NCBI GenBank assembly: GCA_021731165.1
Contig: JAKFXY010000063.1
Coordinates: 1 to 45,950 of the forward strand
Direction: 5' to 3'
From: Acidobacteriota bacterium
Lineage (GTDB): Bacteria > Acidobacteriota > Vicinamibacteria > Vicinamibacterales > UBA2999
Length of the DNA stretch: 45,950 nt
Every line of letters begins with the position of its first letter. Positions within the stretch are counted from its first letter, which is position 1. Below, one piece after another: positions 8,320-18,579 of this stretch. The notes under the pieces were generated by a model, which was not told where the DNA came from, did not search any database, and worked only from the letters and a program-made list of their open reading frames with translations. A program made the position numbers and the translations under genes.

Positions 8320-9855
8320 ATGACGCGCAGACCTTCCTTACCCACCATCGGACTTGGTGTTCTCGTCACCGGCGTGCTGGCCATCGCGCTCGTGTATGCG
8401 GCGCTTACCAGCGCCTGGGCGTCCAACCGCGTCAGGGTCAGCATGATCGAGTTTCTGGAGGCCCGGTTCGACGCCGACGTCGCGATCGAGCAGATCTCGA
8501 TTGCGCTGGTGCCGAGGGTGTCCATCGAGGGCCGCGGACTGACGCTGACCCACCTCGAGAACGCGCACGGCGGACCGTTCATCCGCCTGGATCGTTTCAG
8601 CGTGGCTGGCTGGCCGCTCGAGCTGCTCAGGCGCCGGGTGAGCGTGGTGACCGTAGACGGTTTCGCGCTGCGCGTGGAGCGAGGCTCGACGCGCGGCGGT
8701 CGGTCGCGCGGGATGGACACGCACGACGTGACGATCGACGAGGTCGTCGTGCGCAACGGGCTGCTCGTGATTGTCCCGAACGATCCCAGGAAGCTCCCCT
8801 TGCGGTTCGAGCTCCAGGAGATTGCGATGAGCCACTTCGCCTTCGACCGCTCCTCGCCATACCGGGCACATCTGACCAATCCGAAACCCAGGGGGTCGAT
8901 CGACAGCACCGGCCAGATTGGGCCGTGGAGCACCCTCGATCTCCGATCGACGCCACTCTCCGGCGGCTATACATTCGCCGATGCCGACCTCGCCACGATC
9001 AGGGGTATCGGCGGGACTCTCACCTCGACAGGCCGGTTCGAGGGGGTGCTCGAGCGTATTCGCGTGCGTGGTGTCACCTCGACGCCGGATTTTCAACTCC
9101 AGCTCACAGGCCAGCCGCTCAATCTCGACACGCGCTTTGAAGCGATGGTCGATGGCACCAGCGGAGACACCTATCTCGAAGAGGTGGACGCCATGCTCGG
9201 CCAGTCCCATATCCTCGCGAAGGGCTCGGTTGTCGGGGAGCCAGGAGCGAAGGGCCGGACGGTGTCGCTCGACGTGAAGGTGGACAACGGCCGGCTCGAC
9301 GACTTCATGCGGCTCGCGGTCAAGGCCGTCCAGCCGCCGATGCGGGGAGTGATTGGCTTCGACACGGCGTTCGAGCTGCCGGCCGGGCAAGGCGACGTGC
9401 CGCAACGACTGCGTCTGACTGGCACGTTCAATATTCAGCGCGGGCAGTTCACGAGCGACGCGGTGCAAGACAAAGTGGATCAGTTGAGCCGCCGGGGTCG
9501 CGGCGAACCGAAGAACGAGGCGCTCCAAGACGTGATGTCAACATTCGGTGGGGCATTCACGCTGCGAGACGGCCTCTTGCGCTTACCCAGGCTTCAGTTT
9601 CGCGTGAGCGGAGCCGCGGTGGACCTCTCCGGCGCCTACCGGCTGCGGGGTGGGGACCTGGGTTTCGCGGGCACCCTCAAGCTCGATGCGCCCCTTTCAA
9701 GGACGACCACGGGTTTCAAGTCGATCCTGCTCAAGGCCGTCGACCCGTTCTTCCGAAAGGCCGCCGCGGGGACCGTCTTGCCGATCAAGGTCGGTGGCAC
9801 CGTTGAAAAGCCAGCATTCGGGCTGGACATCGGAAAAGCTCTTACGCGGAAGTAG
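8320..9855 (+). CDS. AsmA-family-like envelope protein
   Basis: 511 residues. One N-terminal membrane segment ('IGLGVLVTGVLAIALVYAAL') anchors a long periplasmic part rich in beta structure. 'FDADVAIEQISIALVPRVSIEGRGL' is the usual AsmA N-terminal pattern, and the C-terminal 'FGGAFTLRDGLLRLPRLQFRVSGAAVDLSGAYRLRGGDLGFAGTL' region is the repeated AsmA-like C-terminal motif. Such proteins bridge the inner and outer membrane and are linked to phospholipid transport and outer-membrane assembly (known for the family; not shown here). It is convergent with the glucan synthase gene, 53 bases apart, and sits among envelope genes. Confidence 0.85.
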   Translation: MTRRPSLPTIGLGVLVTGVLAIALVYAALTSAWASNRVRVSMIEFLEARFDADVAIEQISIALVPRVSIEGRGLTLTHLENAHGGPFIRLDRFSVAGWPLELLRRRVSVVTVDGFALRVERGSTRGGRSRGMDTHDVTIDEVVVRNGLLVIVPNDPRKLPLRFELQEIAMSHFAFDRSSPYRAHLTNPKPRGSIDSTGQIGPWSTLDLRSTPLSGGYTFADADLATIRGIGGTLTSTGRFEGVLERIRVRGVTSTPDFQLQLTGQPLNLDTRFEAMVDGTSGDTYLEEVDAMLGQSHILAKGSVVGEPGAKGRTVSLDVKVDNGRLDDFMRLAVKAVQPPMRGVIGFDTAFELPAGQGDVPQRLRLTGTFNIQRGQFTSDAVQDKVDQLSRRGRGEPKNEALQDVMSTFGGAFTLRDGLLRLPRLQFRVSGAAVDLSGAYRLRGGDLGFAGTLKLDAPLSRTTTGFKSILLKAVDPFFRKAAAGTVLPIKVGGTVEKPAFGLDIGKALTRK

Positions 9856-9908
9856 CCAGAAGGTTCCCGGCCGAGTCAGCTCGCCATTTCCCGTGCGTGA
9901 CACACGCC

Positions 9909-12900
9909 TCAGTGGTTGCGGGTAGCGCGGAGCCCCAACACGACACGGACGTCGTGCACGCGCCCATCGTCGACGAGGGGAATGGCCGTGTGATCCACCG
10001 GGGTGCCATCGAGCTCGGCACGCGAGACGCCCGAGCTGCAGCGGGCCGCGTTGTCCACGTGGACGCGGTACTGGCTCGTGCGGTGACGCCACTCAAGACG
10101 AAAGGTCGGCCACACCGCGGGGATACACGGGTCGATCGCGAAGACGTCCCCCCGCCTTCGAAGGCCCAGGATGCTTTCGAGACCCGCTCGATACATCACG
10201 CCGGCCGAGGCGGTGTACCACGTCCATCCCCCTCGTCCCGCATGCTGATGATGGGCATAGACGTCGGCCGCGACGACGTATGGCTCTACCGCGTAGCGCT
10301 CCACCGCCGCGGCATCTCGGGTGCGATTGATGGGGTTCAACAAGTGGAACAGCTCAACCGCTTCATCACCGTAGCCAAGCTTTGCGAGGGCCATCACGGT
10401 CCACAGTGCGGCGTGCGTGTATTGGCCCCCGTTCTCTCGAATGCCTGGCGGGTACGCCTTGATATAGCCGGGGTTCTTGAGTCCCTGGTCGAACGGAGGG
10501 GTCAAGAGAAGGAGCACCTGGGCGTCGCGCCGAATCAGCCGGCTGCGCACCGCATCCATCGCACGTTCGGCACGGCGTACCGGCGCTGCGCCCGAGAGCA
10601 CGGCCCACGACTGCGCAATCGAATCGATCTGGCACTCATCCGCGCTCGCCGATCCCAGGGGCGTGCCGTCGTCGAAGTACGCCCGGCGGTACCATTCGCC
10701 GTCCCACGACCGTTCCAGCGCGCCTTTGAGACGCTCTGCCTCCGTGCGATATCGACTGGCCAGGGTTCGCTCACCTCGCGACTCGGCGACCGGCGCAAAC
10801 TCGTTCAGCACGTCGAACAGAAACCAGCCAAGCCACACGCTCTCGCCACGCCCCTCTCGACCGACGCGATTCATGCCGTCGTTCCAGTCGCCGCTGCCGA
10901 TGAGCGGCAGGCCGTGCGCCCCCAGATGGGTTCCGCGATTGATGGCTCGAACGCAGTGTTCGAAGAGCGACGCCTTTTCGTGTGAGACCCGAGGCAGGTG
11001 GTATGCGTCGGTCTCGCTGGCTGCGAGCGGCGGTCCTTCGAGAAATGGGATGACCTCGTCGAGGATGCTGATGTCGCCCGTGCGCGTCACGTAGTGCAGC
11101 GTGACGTGCGGGAGCCACAGGAGGTCGTCGGAACACGTTGAGCGAACGCCCTGCCCGACAGGCGGATGCCACCAGTGCTGCACGTCGCCCTCGACGAACT
11201 GGCGGCTTGCGGCGTCGAGCACGTGTTGCCGGTACACATCGGGTCGGCTGTAGACCAGAGCCATGACGTCCTGAAGCTGATCGCGAAACCCGAACGCTCC
11301 CCCGGGTTGATAGAAGCCCGTTCGCGCCCAGAGTCGCGCGCTGACGTTCTGATACTGCAGCCACCCGTTGATGATGAGATCGAAGGAATCGTCTGGCGTC
11401 CGTACCTGCACAGCTCCCAGGATCCGCTCCCAGGAAGCGTCGATCTCGGCGCGCGTGCGACGGGCGTGTTCAGGGCTGCCGTGTCGAGCAATCAAGGCGT
11501 GGATGTCATCCGCCGATCGCCCTTCTCCCAGGAGAAAGACGACCTCGCGCGTCTCACCCGGCTCAAGAGCGATCTCCACGTGGAGGGCCGCGCAGGGGTC
11601 GAGACCGGCGCCGACTCGGTTCGAGAGGCTGGGCTCCGAGAGCGAGCGAGGACGCTGAAGTGTGCCGTGCCGTCCCAGGAAGTCGCGGCGATCGCCGCAG
11701 AATGAGCGAGGTGGCGCGCTGCTCCACGCAAACGCCAGCCGATCGCTCCACGCGGCGTCGCGAAATCGATTGCTCGCCAGAATCGCACCGGTGTCCTCGT
11801 CGAGACGGGTCACGACGTGGCGTTGGTGTCCCGTTCGCGGCGGCCCGAGCAGCCACTCGGCGTAGCTGAACGCGCTCAGACGACGAGCGCTCGACGAGTC
11901 GTTCGTCAACGTGAGCACGGACACCTTCACAGGGTCCGTCGGAGACACGAACAGCTCCAACGTCTGACGAAGATCGGTGCCCATCCTCTCGAATCGAGTG
12001 AAGCCCATTCCGTGTCGAACGATCCAGGACGTTCCGTTCACGCGCGGCAGCGGCCCAGGCGCCGCGCCCCAGACTTCGTCGCTCGTGTCGTCGCGCAAGA
12101 GGATCGTTTCACTCGTCGGGTCGGAGACGGCATCGTTCGAGAACGGCGTCAGGCGATTCTCGCGGCTGTTCTGGAACCAGGTGAACGATGAGCCCGACGT
12201 CGTGACCAGCGTGCCGAAGTCGGGGTTGGCCAGGATGTTCGACCAGGGGGCTGGAGTTTCCTTGTCGCCGCCGAGCACCATCACGTACTCACGGCCGTCG
12301 AGGCTGAAGCCTCCGACGCTGTTCTCCATCAAGAGCGGCAGGTCTACGCGAGGTGCCGGCCGGCCCCGGTCATCGCGAACGATGGGACGCCCTACAATCG
12401 GAGGCACCGCCGGGGGCGACGGACGATCCAGTTGGCGGACCAGATCGCCACGGCTGCCAATGAGGACCGCTTGGGCTGTCGCCGCCAGCGCTTGACGATC
12501 GGCCGCGGTCAGGCCGTCCCCTTTCAAGAGGTACACGCCGCCTGGCCGGTCCTTCCACGCGGCCCAGGGCCCTCGCTCGACCAGCGCGGCCAGTTGCTCC
12601 TGCATCTCGTCGAGGTAGTCGGTCGGGTGCTCGTTGATGATCACGACGTCGGCTCGAAGCGCCTGGAGGCGCCAGAACTCCTGTGCATGCAGGATCTGTC
12701 GAACGAACCGTAGATCGTCTGCACCGGTGGCACGGACCAGCACGATCGGAAGGTCGCCTGAGATGCCATGCGCCCAGAGACTCGACACACCCATGACGTT
12801 CTGGCGAATGGTCTCGGCGTCGGCGCGAAGGGAGTTGTCGAGCGCGAACACGCGCGATGCGAGCCGATCGTACTGTCGCGCGACGTCGCCTGTGACGCCC

Positions 12901-15900
12901 AGATGCCGAAGGCGCATCTGGCTGTGTGTGCGGGCCATGAAGAACACCCGCGAGGCCGCTCCGCGATCGTGATACTTCTGCGCCAGCAGGCTCGCCGCGG
13001 CCCGGTCGTTCGCCACGCCGGTCGCGAAGGAGAGGCGGACGAATCCGCCTGGGGCCAGCCGGAGCCGCTGGCGCAGGCTGACGATCGGATCGAGCACCGT
13101 GCCGACGCCGCCGCTCAGTGGCCGTCCGTCGAGTGACACCGGGTTGGCAAGGGAACGACCCCGCCCGATGAACTTCGCGCGGCTCGTCTCCCATTCCGTC
13201 GATCCCTGAACTCTCCCTTCCACCGTCAACGCATGAAACATCCACGGGCCAGGCTCTTCAGGGCTTCGCGGCCGCCGGCCACACAGCAAGGCGGCGCTGT
13301 CGGACAAATACTCGGTCTCGACGAACAGTTTGCTGAACGTGGGATGGGCGACGTCGTCCTCCTGCCGGCCAAGAGCGACCTCGACGTAGCTGGTCACCTC
13401 GATCTCTCGCGTTCTGTCGGTCCTGTTCGTGAGCGACAACCGTCGTACCTCGGCGTCGTCTTCAGGCGACACGGTGATCTCGAGCTGCGTCTCGATCTCG
13501 TGATCGGTGCGACGAAACACCGCCTTGTCCGATGCGTAGGTGACGAGGTATTCGTCCGGCTCCTGACAGGTGGGCTGATAGGTCGCCGACCAAAGCGTGC
13601 CCGAGCGCACGTCACGAAGGTAGAGCGCCTGGCCAACCCAATCGGAGGTGTGATCCTCTCGCCAGCGAGTCACGGCCAGGTCGCGCCACCGGCTGAAGCC
13701 GCCTCCGGCGTTGGTGACGGCCGTCACGTACGAGCCGTTCGACAGGAACTGCGTGTGGGGATAGTAGGTGTGCGGCGTCCGGAATCGCCGAAGAGACGAC
13801 GACTGCGGCGAGGATGCGACGTGCGTCTCCTCCGCCGGCCGCGGCGGCTGAGCGGCCGCTTGGCGGGGGACGCGTTCCTGGAGCAGGAGCTCGGTAGCCT
13901 GCACGCGGGAGTCGGAGTGGAAGCGACGGACCATGACGTCCGCCCGAAGGGCATTGGTGAGCGCGACGAGAAACATGCCCTGGTGGTGGGTCATGAAAGT
14001 ACGCACCACCACCGCGGTGTCCGCCGCTGCCGCTTCGTCGTCGGCTTTCCCGGGAGCCGTGTAGTCCACGGAGTCGTAGAAGCCGAATCGTCCCAGGGCG
14101 CCCGCACTCGCGAGGCGATTGAGATTGCGAACCGCTGCTTCCGGCTCGAATGGAATCGCCAACGCCGTGGCGTACGGCGCCACCACCAGCTCGTCGGCCA
14201 GTCCGCGCTTGAGACCGAGGCCGGGAACGCCGAAGGCCTTGTACTGGTATGTCTCGTGTCGATCTCGGACGTTGAACGCTGATTCGGAGATGCCCCACGG
14301 GACACCTCGACGCCGGCCGTACTGCATCTGGCGTCGAACCGCGCGGCGGCATGTGGCATCGAGCAGCGTGTTGGGAAACACCCGCATCACGAGTGTCGGC
14401 ATCAGGTACTCGAACATCGAGGCGCTCCAGGACAGGAGCGTTGGCACGCCGTCGATGCTGACTGCCGGCCGACCGAGATGAAACCAATGACGCTGAGGCA
14501 CGTCGCCGTTGGCAATGGCGAGAAAGCTGGCGAGCCGCGCCTCGGATGCAAGCAGGTCGTAGAACGACGTGTCCAGCCGACCTGGTCCGTCCGCGTCCGC
14601 CAGGCGATAGCCGATGGCAAACAAGTGTCGGCTGCGGTCGTACAGGAATCCGAAGCGCATCCGTTCGACGATCGATCGGCACCTCGTGGCCAGGACCGAC
14701 AAGGTGGGCGATGGTATGGCAGCCGGGTCGCCCGCGCACGTGGACATGGAGGCGGAGATTCCTTGGATGAGCGCTGTCGCCCACTCAGTCGCTTCGTCTC
14801 GCACACCCGTGGCAGCCGTCGCTGTGTCTATGGTCGGCATCGAGATCGTGCTCTCGAGAGCATTCCTCCAGCCGACGAGCGCATCCTGGGCCAACTCGGC
14901 GGTGTTCGGTTCCGCCAGGTGTTCGAGCACCGACTGCGCAATCGCGCGCAACGAGTTGATACGGTCATGCGCGGGTGTCACGCCTCGCGGAGGCCATCGC
15001 TGAGGTGTCGCGGCAACGAGGTGTCTGGCGGTGTCGCGCAGTCCGTCCAGCAATTGGCCTGCGGTCTGCGGAACGGTGGCGAGATGCTCGAGGCCGGCGG
15101 CAAGGGTCAACAGCGAGGCCGACAGATTTCCGCTATCGACCGTGGACACATAGCGCGGCATGAGCGGGGCCAACGATTCCGTGTCGTACCAATTGAACAG
15201 GTGACCTTCGTGGCTCTCGAGCGCCTCGATGGTGTCGAGCGCTCCGTCAATGCGCTGGATCAGTTCACCCGTTGTCACATAGCCGAGATCGTGCGCGGCC
15301 AGTGTCGCGAGCACACCCATTCCGATGTTGGTCGGCGATGTGCGGTGCGCCACGCGTGGTTCGGGCCACTCCTGGAAATTGTCTGGCGGGAGCCAGTGGT
15401 CTCGCGGACCGACGTACGTCTCGAAGTACCGCCATGTGGATCGCGCCCACGCGCGCAACTGCTTCCTGTCGTCCTCCTTGAACTGCCAATGTGCAGCCGA
15501 CACGGGGCGGCTGAGCCAGAACCCGATGGCCGGCGCACACAGCCACGCCGCCGAAAAGGGCGCGGCGCACAGCCAGACGTTCAGAGGCGAGTGTCTGATG
15601 GCCACGAGCACGCCGATGGCGATGAGCGAGCTCGAGGCCATCTCGATCTCGAACGTGCGAAGGCCACCACGGCCGATAAGTCCAGTCGCTCGGGCGGCGG
15701 CGCTGGCCGCCGTTTCCCACTCGAGGAGCCGTCGCTGCGTGATGAGCAGACGAACAAGGGTCAGCGCGATGGCGTGGACCATGTCCCAGGCGTGATAGGC
15801 GAGCAGCACGAGCGACAACGTCACCTGCGCGGCTGCGGTGCGAGCGTCATCCCAGAGTCGGCGCGCCGAGACGCCGAACGGTCGCGTCCACGGAAGCTCC

Positions 15901-18440
15901 AGTAATCGGGGAAGGAGGGTCATCAGCGAGACCCCGATCACGGCCAGCGCACCCAGCGTCCAGACCGCCGCCGCACCGGGAAGTACGGTCCATCCGCCAA
16001 GCAGGAGCGCAAGGAGCGCGGGCGGAACGAGGCTTCTGCGGAGGTTGTCGAGAATCTTCCATCGGCTGATCGTCGAGAGAGGATTCCGCTCAATGCCCCG
16101 CCGTGTGGGTACCAACGGGAACAACCAGAGCAGCACCTGCCAGTCCCCGCGAACCCATCGCCGCTGCCGTCGCGCGTGCGCGAGGACCGTCGCGGGATAG
16201 TCGTCCACGACCTCGACGTCGGTCGCGAGCGCCGCACGAGCGTGCAGGCCTTCGAACAGATCGTGAGACAGCAATGCGTTCTCCGGCACGCGGCCTTCAA
16301 GGGTCGTGTGGAACGCATCGACATGAAAGAGACCCTTGCCCGCGAAGATGCCTTCGCCGAACAGGTCCTGGTACACGTCTGACACGGCTGTCGTGTACGG
16401 GTCCACGCCGGTGTGGCCCGCGTAGACCCGTGCGAACACGGACCCTGCCGCGCTGGCCATCGTGACGCTCACGCGCGGCTGGATGATGCCGTACCCTTCC
16501 GTGACGAGACGGGACCGCGAGTCGATCCGAGGCTGGTTCAGCGGGTGCATCGCGATCCCGATGAGCGCCTTGGCGGCATCCCTCGGAAGTCGCGTGTCGC
16601 TGTCGAGGGTGATGCAGTACGTGACGTCAGGCAGAATCGAAGGGTCCCCCACGCGCTCGACAAAGCTCGTGTCGGACGCGCCGCGCAACAGGCAGACGAA
16701 CTCGTCGATCTTGCCGCGCTTGCGCTCCCAGCCGATCCACCGTCCCTCTCTCGCGTTCCACAGCCGCACGCGATGAAAGAGGAAGAACCGATCACCCCGT
16801 CCATTCGAATGGCGTTCGTTGAGCGCGTGAATGCCGGCGCGCGCGGCCTGCAGGATCTCGTCGTCGCCACGCATGTGCTCGGCATCGGCGTCCACGAAAT
16901 CGCTGAGGACCGCGAAATGAATGCGCTCATCGACGTTCCCGAGCGCCTGTACCTCGAGGTGCGCGAGGAGCTCTTCCACATCCGACGTATTGGCGAACAG
17001 CGTCGGCACGATCACCATGGTGCGCCCGTGAGGCGGAACCCCGGCGTCGAGATCGAGTCGAGGCAGGCGGCCAGGCGTCAGCCATCGCGCAAGGACGTGC
17101 TGGACGATCGTCGTCGCCAGCTCGCTGGCCGGGATCAACGTGAGGCACGCGACCACGAAAAGCAGGTTCGACGCTCCCATCCTGTCGGCGTGGAGCACGG
17201 CCGCCGACACGATGAGGCTTGTGAGCGTCGTAATGGCGCCCAGGTACAACGGGGTCGCATGGCGCCTCAGGAAGCGCTGGCAGCGCCGCAGGCGCTTTCC
17301 CGGACATGGGAGCGGAGCCTCGAAGTCGGGCCGGCCAGGGCCTGTGAGGTAGTAGCCGATGTGCTCCGCACGCGAATCCAGGCCGAGAGAGGACGCCTGT
17401 CGCGCGCGTTCGACGCACAAGAGCGCGATGCGCACTTGTGCTTCACCTGAGAAGCCGGCCATCTCTTCCACGGCGCGCCGATACTGGTCGCGCGTCAGGA
17501 AGTCCATTTGGCCGTACGCGCCGGGAGGGTCGCGCTGGAGCACCTGCTCCACTTGGCTCACGCTCTCGAAGAAGCGGCTCCAGTCGAGCGTGGCACACAG
17601 TCTGAGGCTCGTCACCGCATTGGCCATCGATACCTGGTCCGCGGCTTCACGTTGGCCCTCGATGCGAATCGCGTCCTCCGGCGTCATTCCCGTTGAGGCC
17701 AGCCACAGATCGACCTCTTCGCGCACGATCGCGGCCCGGGACCCGTATTCACGCACGCGTTGCAGCAACCGCACGATGAACGCCAGACTCGGCTGGTCCG
17801 GGGTGTCAGGCCCGCGATCCACTCCTGGTACGTCGAGGGCGGCGAGATACACGTCGGCCATGGTGAAGGCGTCTCGAACGCTTCGCACGCGTTCGGCAAG
17901 TCCGGTGATATGGCCCACGAGCGTGAGCTTGAGAGCGCTCGACCACGCCCATAGCTCGCCGATCGTCAACGGCGACACCGATTGAAACGCGAACAGGAAT
18001 CCTCGAAGCCGTTCCGCATCCAGTTGGCCGTCGCTGTGGCGGATGATCTCGGTCGCGAGCACCTCGATGCGCGTGGAGTCTGGGGGGGCGGCCACCATTG
18101 GAAGGCGACGGTAGTAGCCCGGCGGGAGGTCTCGGCGAATGCTGCGAGCCTCAGCCGAGATCAGGTGGTAGTTATCGAGGAGCCATTCCGCCGACGGCGA
18201 AACCGTCCTGCCGAGGTGCACATCGTCGGCGACGTCTTGATACACGTCCGAAAGGACGGCGAGTTGCCGGTCGATGAGGTTGAGATGGGCAGCGCGTGCG
18301 CGCCACGATGCGCTGGCCCGCGCGATGGTCAGCCGGTGCGCGAGCGCGGCCGCGAACTCGCGAAGACGGGCGAGATCGAGAAGCTCGCCCGGAAGCGGCC
18401 ACTGCGGGGTTGTTCGGTTGGATGCAGGCGAACGAGGCAC
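9909..18440 (-). CDS. ndvB: Cyclic beta-1,2-glucan synthase (GT84/GH94)
   Basis: 2843 residues from a GTG at 18440; the frame is open to a TTG at 18551. The GTG is preferred because a sigma-54 promoter lies at 18459-18475, inside the longer version, and because GGGGGT precedes it. Order: N-terminal region (1-400), membrane segments (about 410-460), glycosyltransferase domain with DSDT (Asp613/Asp615), 'GKGLFHVDAF', 'SHDLFEG' and 'RRQRRWVRGDW', more membrane segments, a glycoamylase-like domain (about 1270-1520), then the GH94 phosphorylase-like part with 'GSGDWNDGMNR' (Asp2518, Asp2521). NdvB/ChvB/Cgs proteins prime, extend and cyclise beta-1,2-glucan and are about 2830-2870 residues long. 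The product is a periplasmic osmo-regulated glucan. Large antisense open frames are shadows of its GC-rich codons. Confidence 0.95.
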   Translation of the reverse strand: MPRSPASNRTTPQWPLPGELLDLARLREFAAALAHRLTIARASASWRARAAHLNLIDRQLAVLSDVYQDVADDVHLGRTVSPSAEWLLDNYHLISAEARSIRRDLPPGYYRRLPMVAAPPDSTRIEVLATEIIRHSDGQLDAERLRGFLFAFQSVSPLTIGELWAWSSALKLTLVGHITGLAERVRSVRDAFTMADVYLAALDVPGVDRGPDTPDQPSLAFIVRLLQRVREYGSRAAIVREEVDLWLASTGMTPEDAIRIEGQREAADQVSMANAVTSLRLCATLDWSRFFESVSQVEQVLQRDPPGAYGQMDFLTRDQYRRAVEEMAGFSGEAQVRIALLCVERARQASSLGLDSRAEHIGYYLTGPGRPDFEAPLPCPGKRLRRCQRFLRRHATPLYLGAITTLTSLIVSAAVLHADRMGASNLLFVVACLTLIPASELATTIVQHVLARWLTPGRLPRLDLDAGVPPHGRTMVIVPTLFANTSDVEELLAHLEVQALGNVDERIHFAVLSDFVDADAEHMRGDDEILQAARAGIHALNERHSNGRGDRFFLFHRVRLWNAREGRWIGWERKRGKIDEFVCLLRGASDTSFVERVGDPSILPDVTYCITLDSDTRLPRDAAKALIGIAMHPLNQPRIDSRSRLVTEGYGIIQPRVSVTMASAAGSVFARVYAGHTGVDPYTTAVSDVYQDLFGEGIFAGKGLFHVDAFHTTLEGRVPENALLSHDLFEGLHARAALATDVEVVDDYPATVLAHARRQRRWVRGDWQVLLWLFPLVPTRRGIERNPLSTISRWKILDNLRRSLVPPALLALLLGGWTVLPGAAAVWTLGALAVIGVSLMTLLPRLLELPWTRPFGVSARRLWDDARTAAAQVTLSLVLLAYHAWDMVHAIALTLVRLLITQRRLLEWETAASAAARATGLIGRGGLRTFEIEMASSSLIAIGVLVAIRHSPLNVWLCAAPFSAAWLCAPAIGFWLSRPVSAAHWQFKEDDRKQLRAWARSTWRYFETYVGPRDHWLPPDNFQEWPEPRVAHRTSPTNIGMGVLATLAAHDLGYVTTGELIQRIDGALDTIEALESHEGHLFNWYDTESLAPLMPRYVSTVDSGNLSASLLTLAAGLEHLATVPQTAGQLLDGLRDTARHLVAATPQRWPPRGVTPAHDRINSLRAIAQSVLEHLAEPNTAELAQDALVGWRNALESTISMPTIDTATAATGVRDEATEWATALIQGISASMSTCAGDPAAIPSPTLSVLATRCRSIVERMRFGFLYDRSRHLFAIGYRLADADGPGRLDTSFYDLLASEARLASFLAIANGDVPQRHWFHLGRPAVSIDGVPTLLSWSASMFEYLMPTLVMRVFPNTLLDATCRRAVRRQMQYGRRRGVPWGISESAFNVRDRHETYQYKAFGVPGLGLKRGLADELVVAPYATALAIPFEPEAAVRNLNRLASAGALGRFGFYDSVDYTAPGKADDEAAAADTAVVVRTFMTHHQGMFLVALTNALRADVMVRRFHSDSRVQATELLLQERVPRQAAAQPPRPAEETHVASSPQSSSLRRFRTPHTYYPHTQFLSNGSYVTAVTNAGGGFSRWRDLAVTRWREDHTSDWVGQALYLRDVRSGTLWSATYQPTCQEPDEYLVTYASDKAVFRRTDHEIETQLEITVSPEDDAEVRRLSLTNRTDRTREIEVTSYVEVALGRQEDDVAHPTFSKLFVETEYLSDSAALLCGRRPRSPEEPGPWMFHALTVEGRVQGSTEWETSRAKFIGRGRSLANPVSLDGRPLSGGVGTVLDPIVSLRQRLRLAPGGFVRLSFATGVANDRAAASLLAQKYHDRGAASRVFFMARTHSQMRLRHLGVTGDVARQYDRLASRVFALDNSLRADAETIRQNVMGVSSLWAHGISGDLPIVLVRATGADDLRFVRQILHAQEFWRLQALRADVVIINEHPTDYLDEMQEQLAALVERGPWAAWKDRPGGVYLLKGDGLTAADRQALAATAQAVLIGSRGDLVRQLDRPSPPAVPPIVGRPIVRDDRGRPAPRVDLPLLMENSVGGFSLDGREYVMVLGGDKETPAPWSNILANPDFGTLVTTSGSSFTWFQNSRENRLTPFSNDAVSDPTSETILLRDDTSDEVWGAAPGPLPRVNGTSWIVRHGMGFTRFERMGTDLRQTLELFVSPTDPVKVSVLTLTNDSSSARRLSAFSYAEWLLGPPRTGHQRHVVTRLDEDTGAILASNRFRDAAWSDRLAFAWSSAPPRSFCGDRRDFLGRHGTLQRPRSLSEPSLSNRVGAGLDPCAALHVEIALEPGETREVVFLLGEGRSADDIHALIARHGSPEHARRTRAEIDASWERILGAVQVRTPDDSFDLIINGWLQYQNVSARLWARTGFYQPGGAFGFRDQLQDVMALVYSRPDVYRQHVLDAASRQFVEGDVQHWWHPPVGQGVRSTCSDDLLWLPHVTLHYVTRTGDISILDEVIPFLEGPPLAASETDAYHLPRVSHEKASLFEHCVRAINRGTHLGAHGLPLIGSGDWNDGMNRVGREGRGESVWLGWFLFDVLNEFAPVAESRGERTLASRYRTEAERLKGALERSWDGEWYRRAYFDDGTPLGSASADECQIDSIAQSWAVLSGAAPVRRAERAMDAVRSRLIRRDAQVLLLLTPPFDQGLKNPGYIKAYPPGIRENGGQYTHAALWTVMALAKLGYGDEAVELFHLLNPINRTRDAAAVERYAVEPYVVAADVYAHHQHAGRGGWTWYTASAGVMYRAGLESILGLRRRGDVFAIDPCIPAVWPTFRLEWRHRTSQYRVHVDNAARCSSGVSRAELDGTPVDHTAIPLVDDGRVHDVRVVLGLRATRNH

Positions 18441-18458
18441 GAGTAGACCCCCAGACAG

Positions 18459-18475
18459 CGCAACCCCCGTGCCAC
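18459..18475 (-). promoter_or_regulatory. Sigma-54 promoter of ndvB
   Basis: On the minus strand the sequence reads TGGCACG-GGGG-TTGC, an exact match to both the -24 (TGGCACG) and -12 (TTGC) boxes with correct spacing. The predicted start of transcription is near 18448, only about 8 bases before the GTG at 18440, so the message would have a very short leader. This is the best RpoN match in the window. Confidence 0.65.
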
Positions 18476-18579
18476 TGGGACACCGCTCGATACTTGAGCT
18501 TTGGCTCACACTGGCATTCACGGGACCGGCGTTCTTTACAACCCATCCCAAGAATTACAAGCGAGGCCGTCGAAGGGCA

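Noticed and set aside
13233-15905. Long plus-strand open frames (349 and 475 codons) opposite ndvB
   Set aside because: They are antisense to a gene with continuous GT84/GH94 motifs; their translations are Arg/Gly-rich with no family resemblance, as expected from GC-rich codon shadows.
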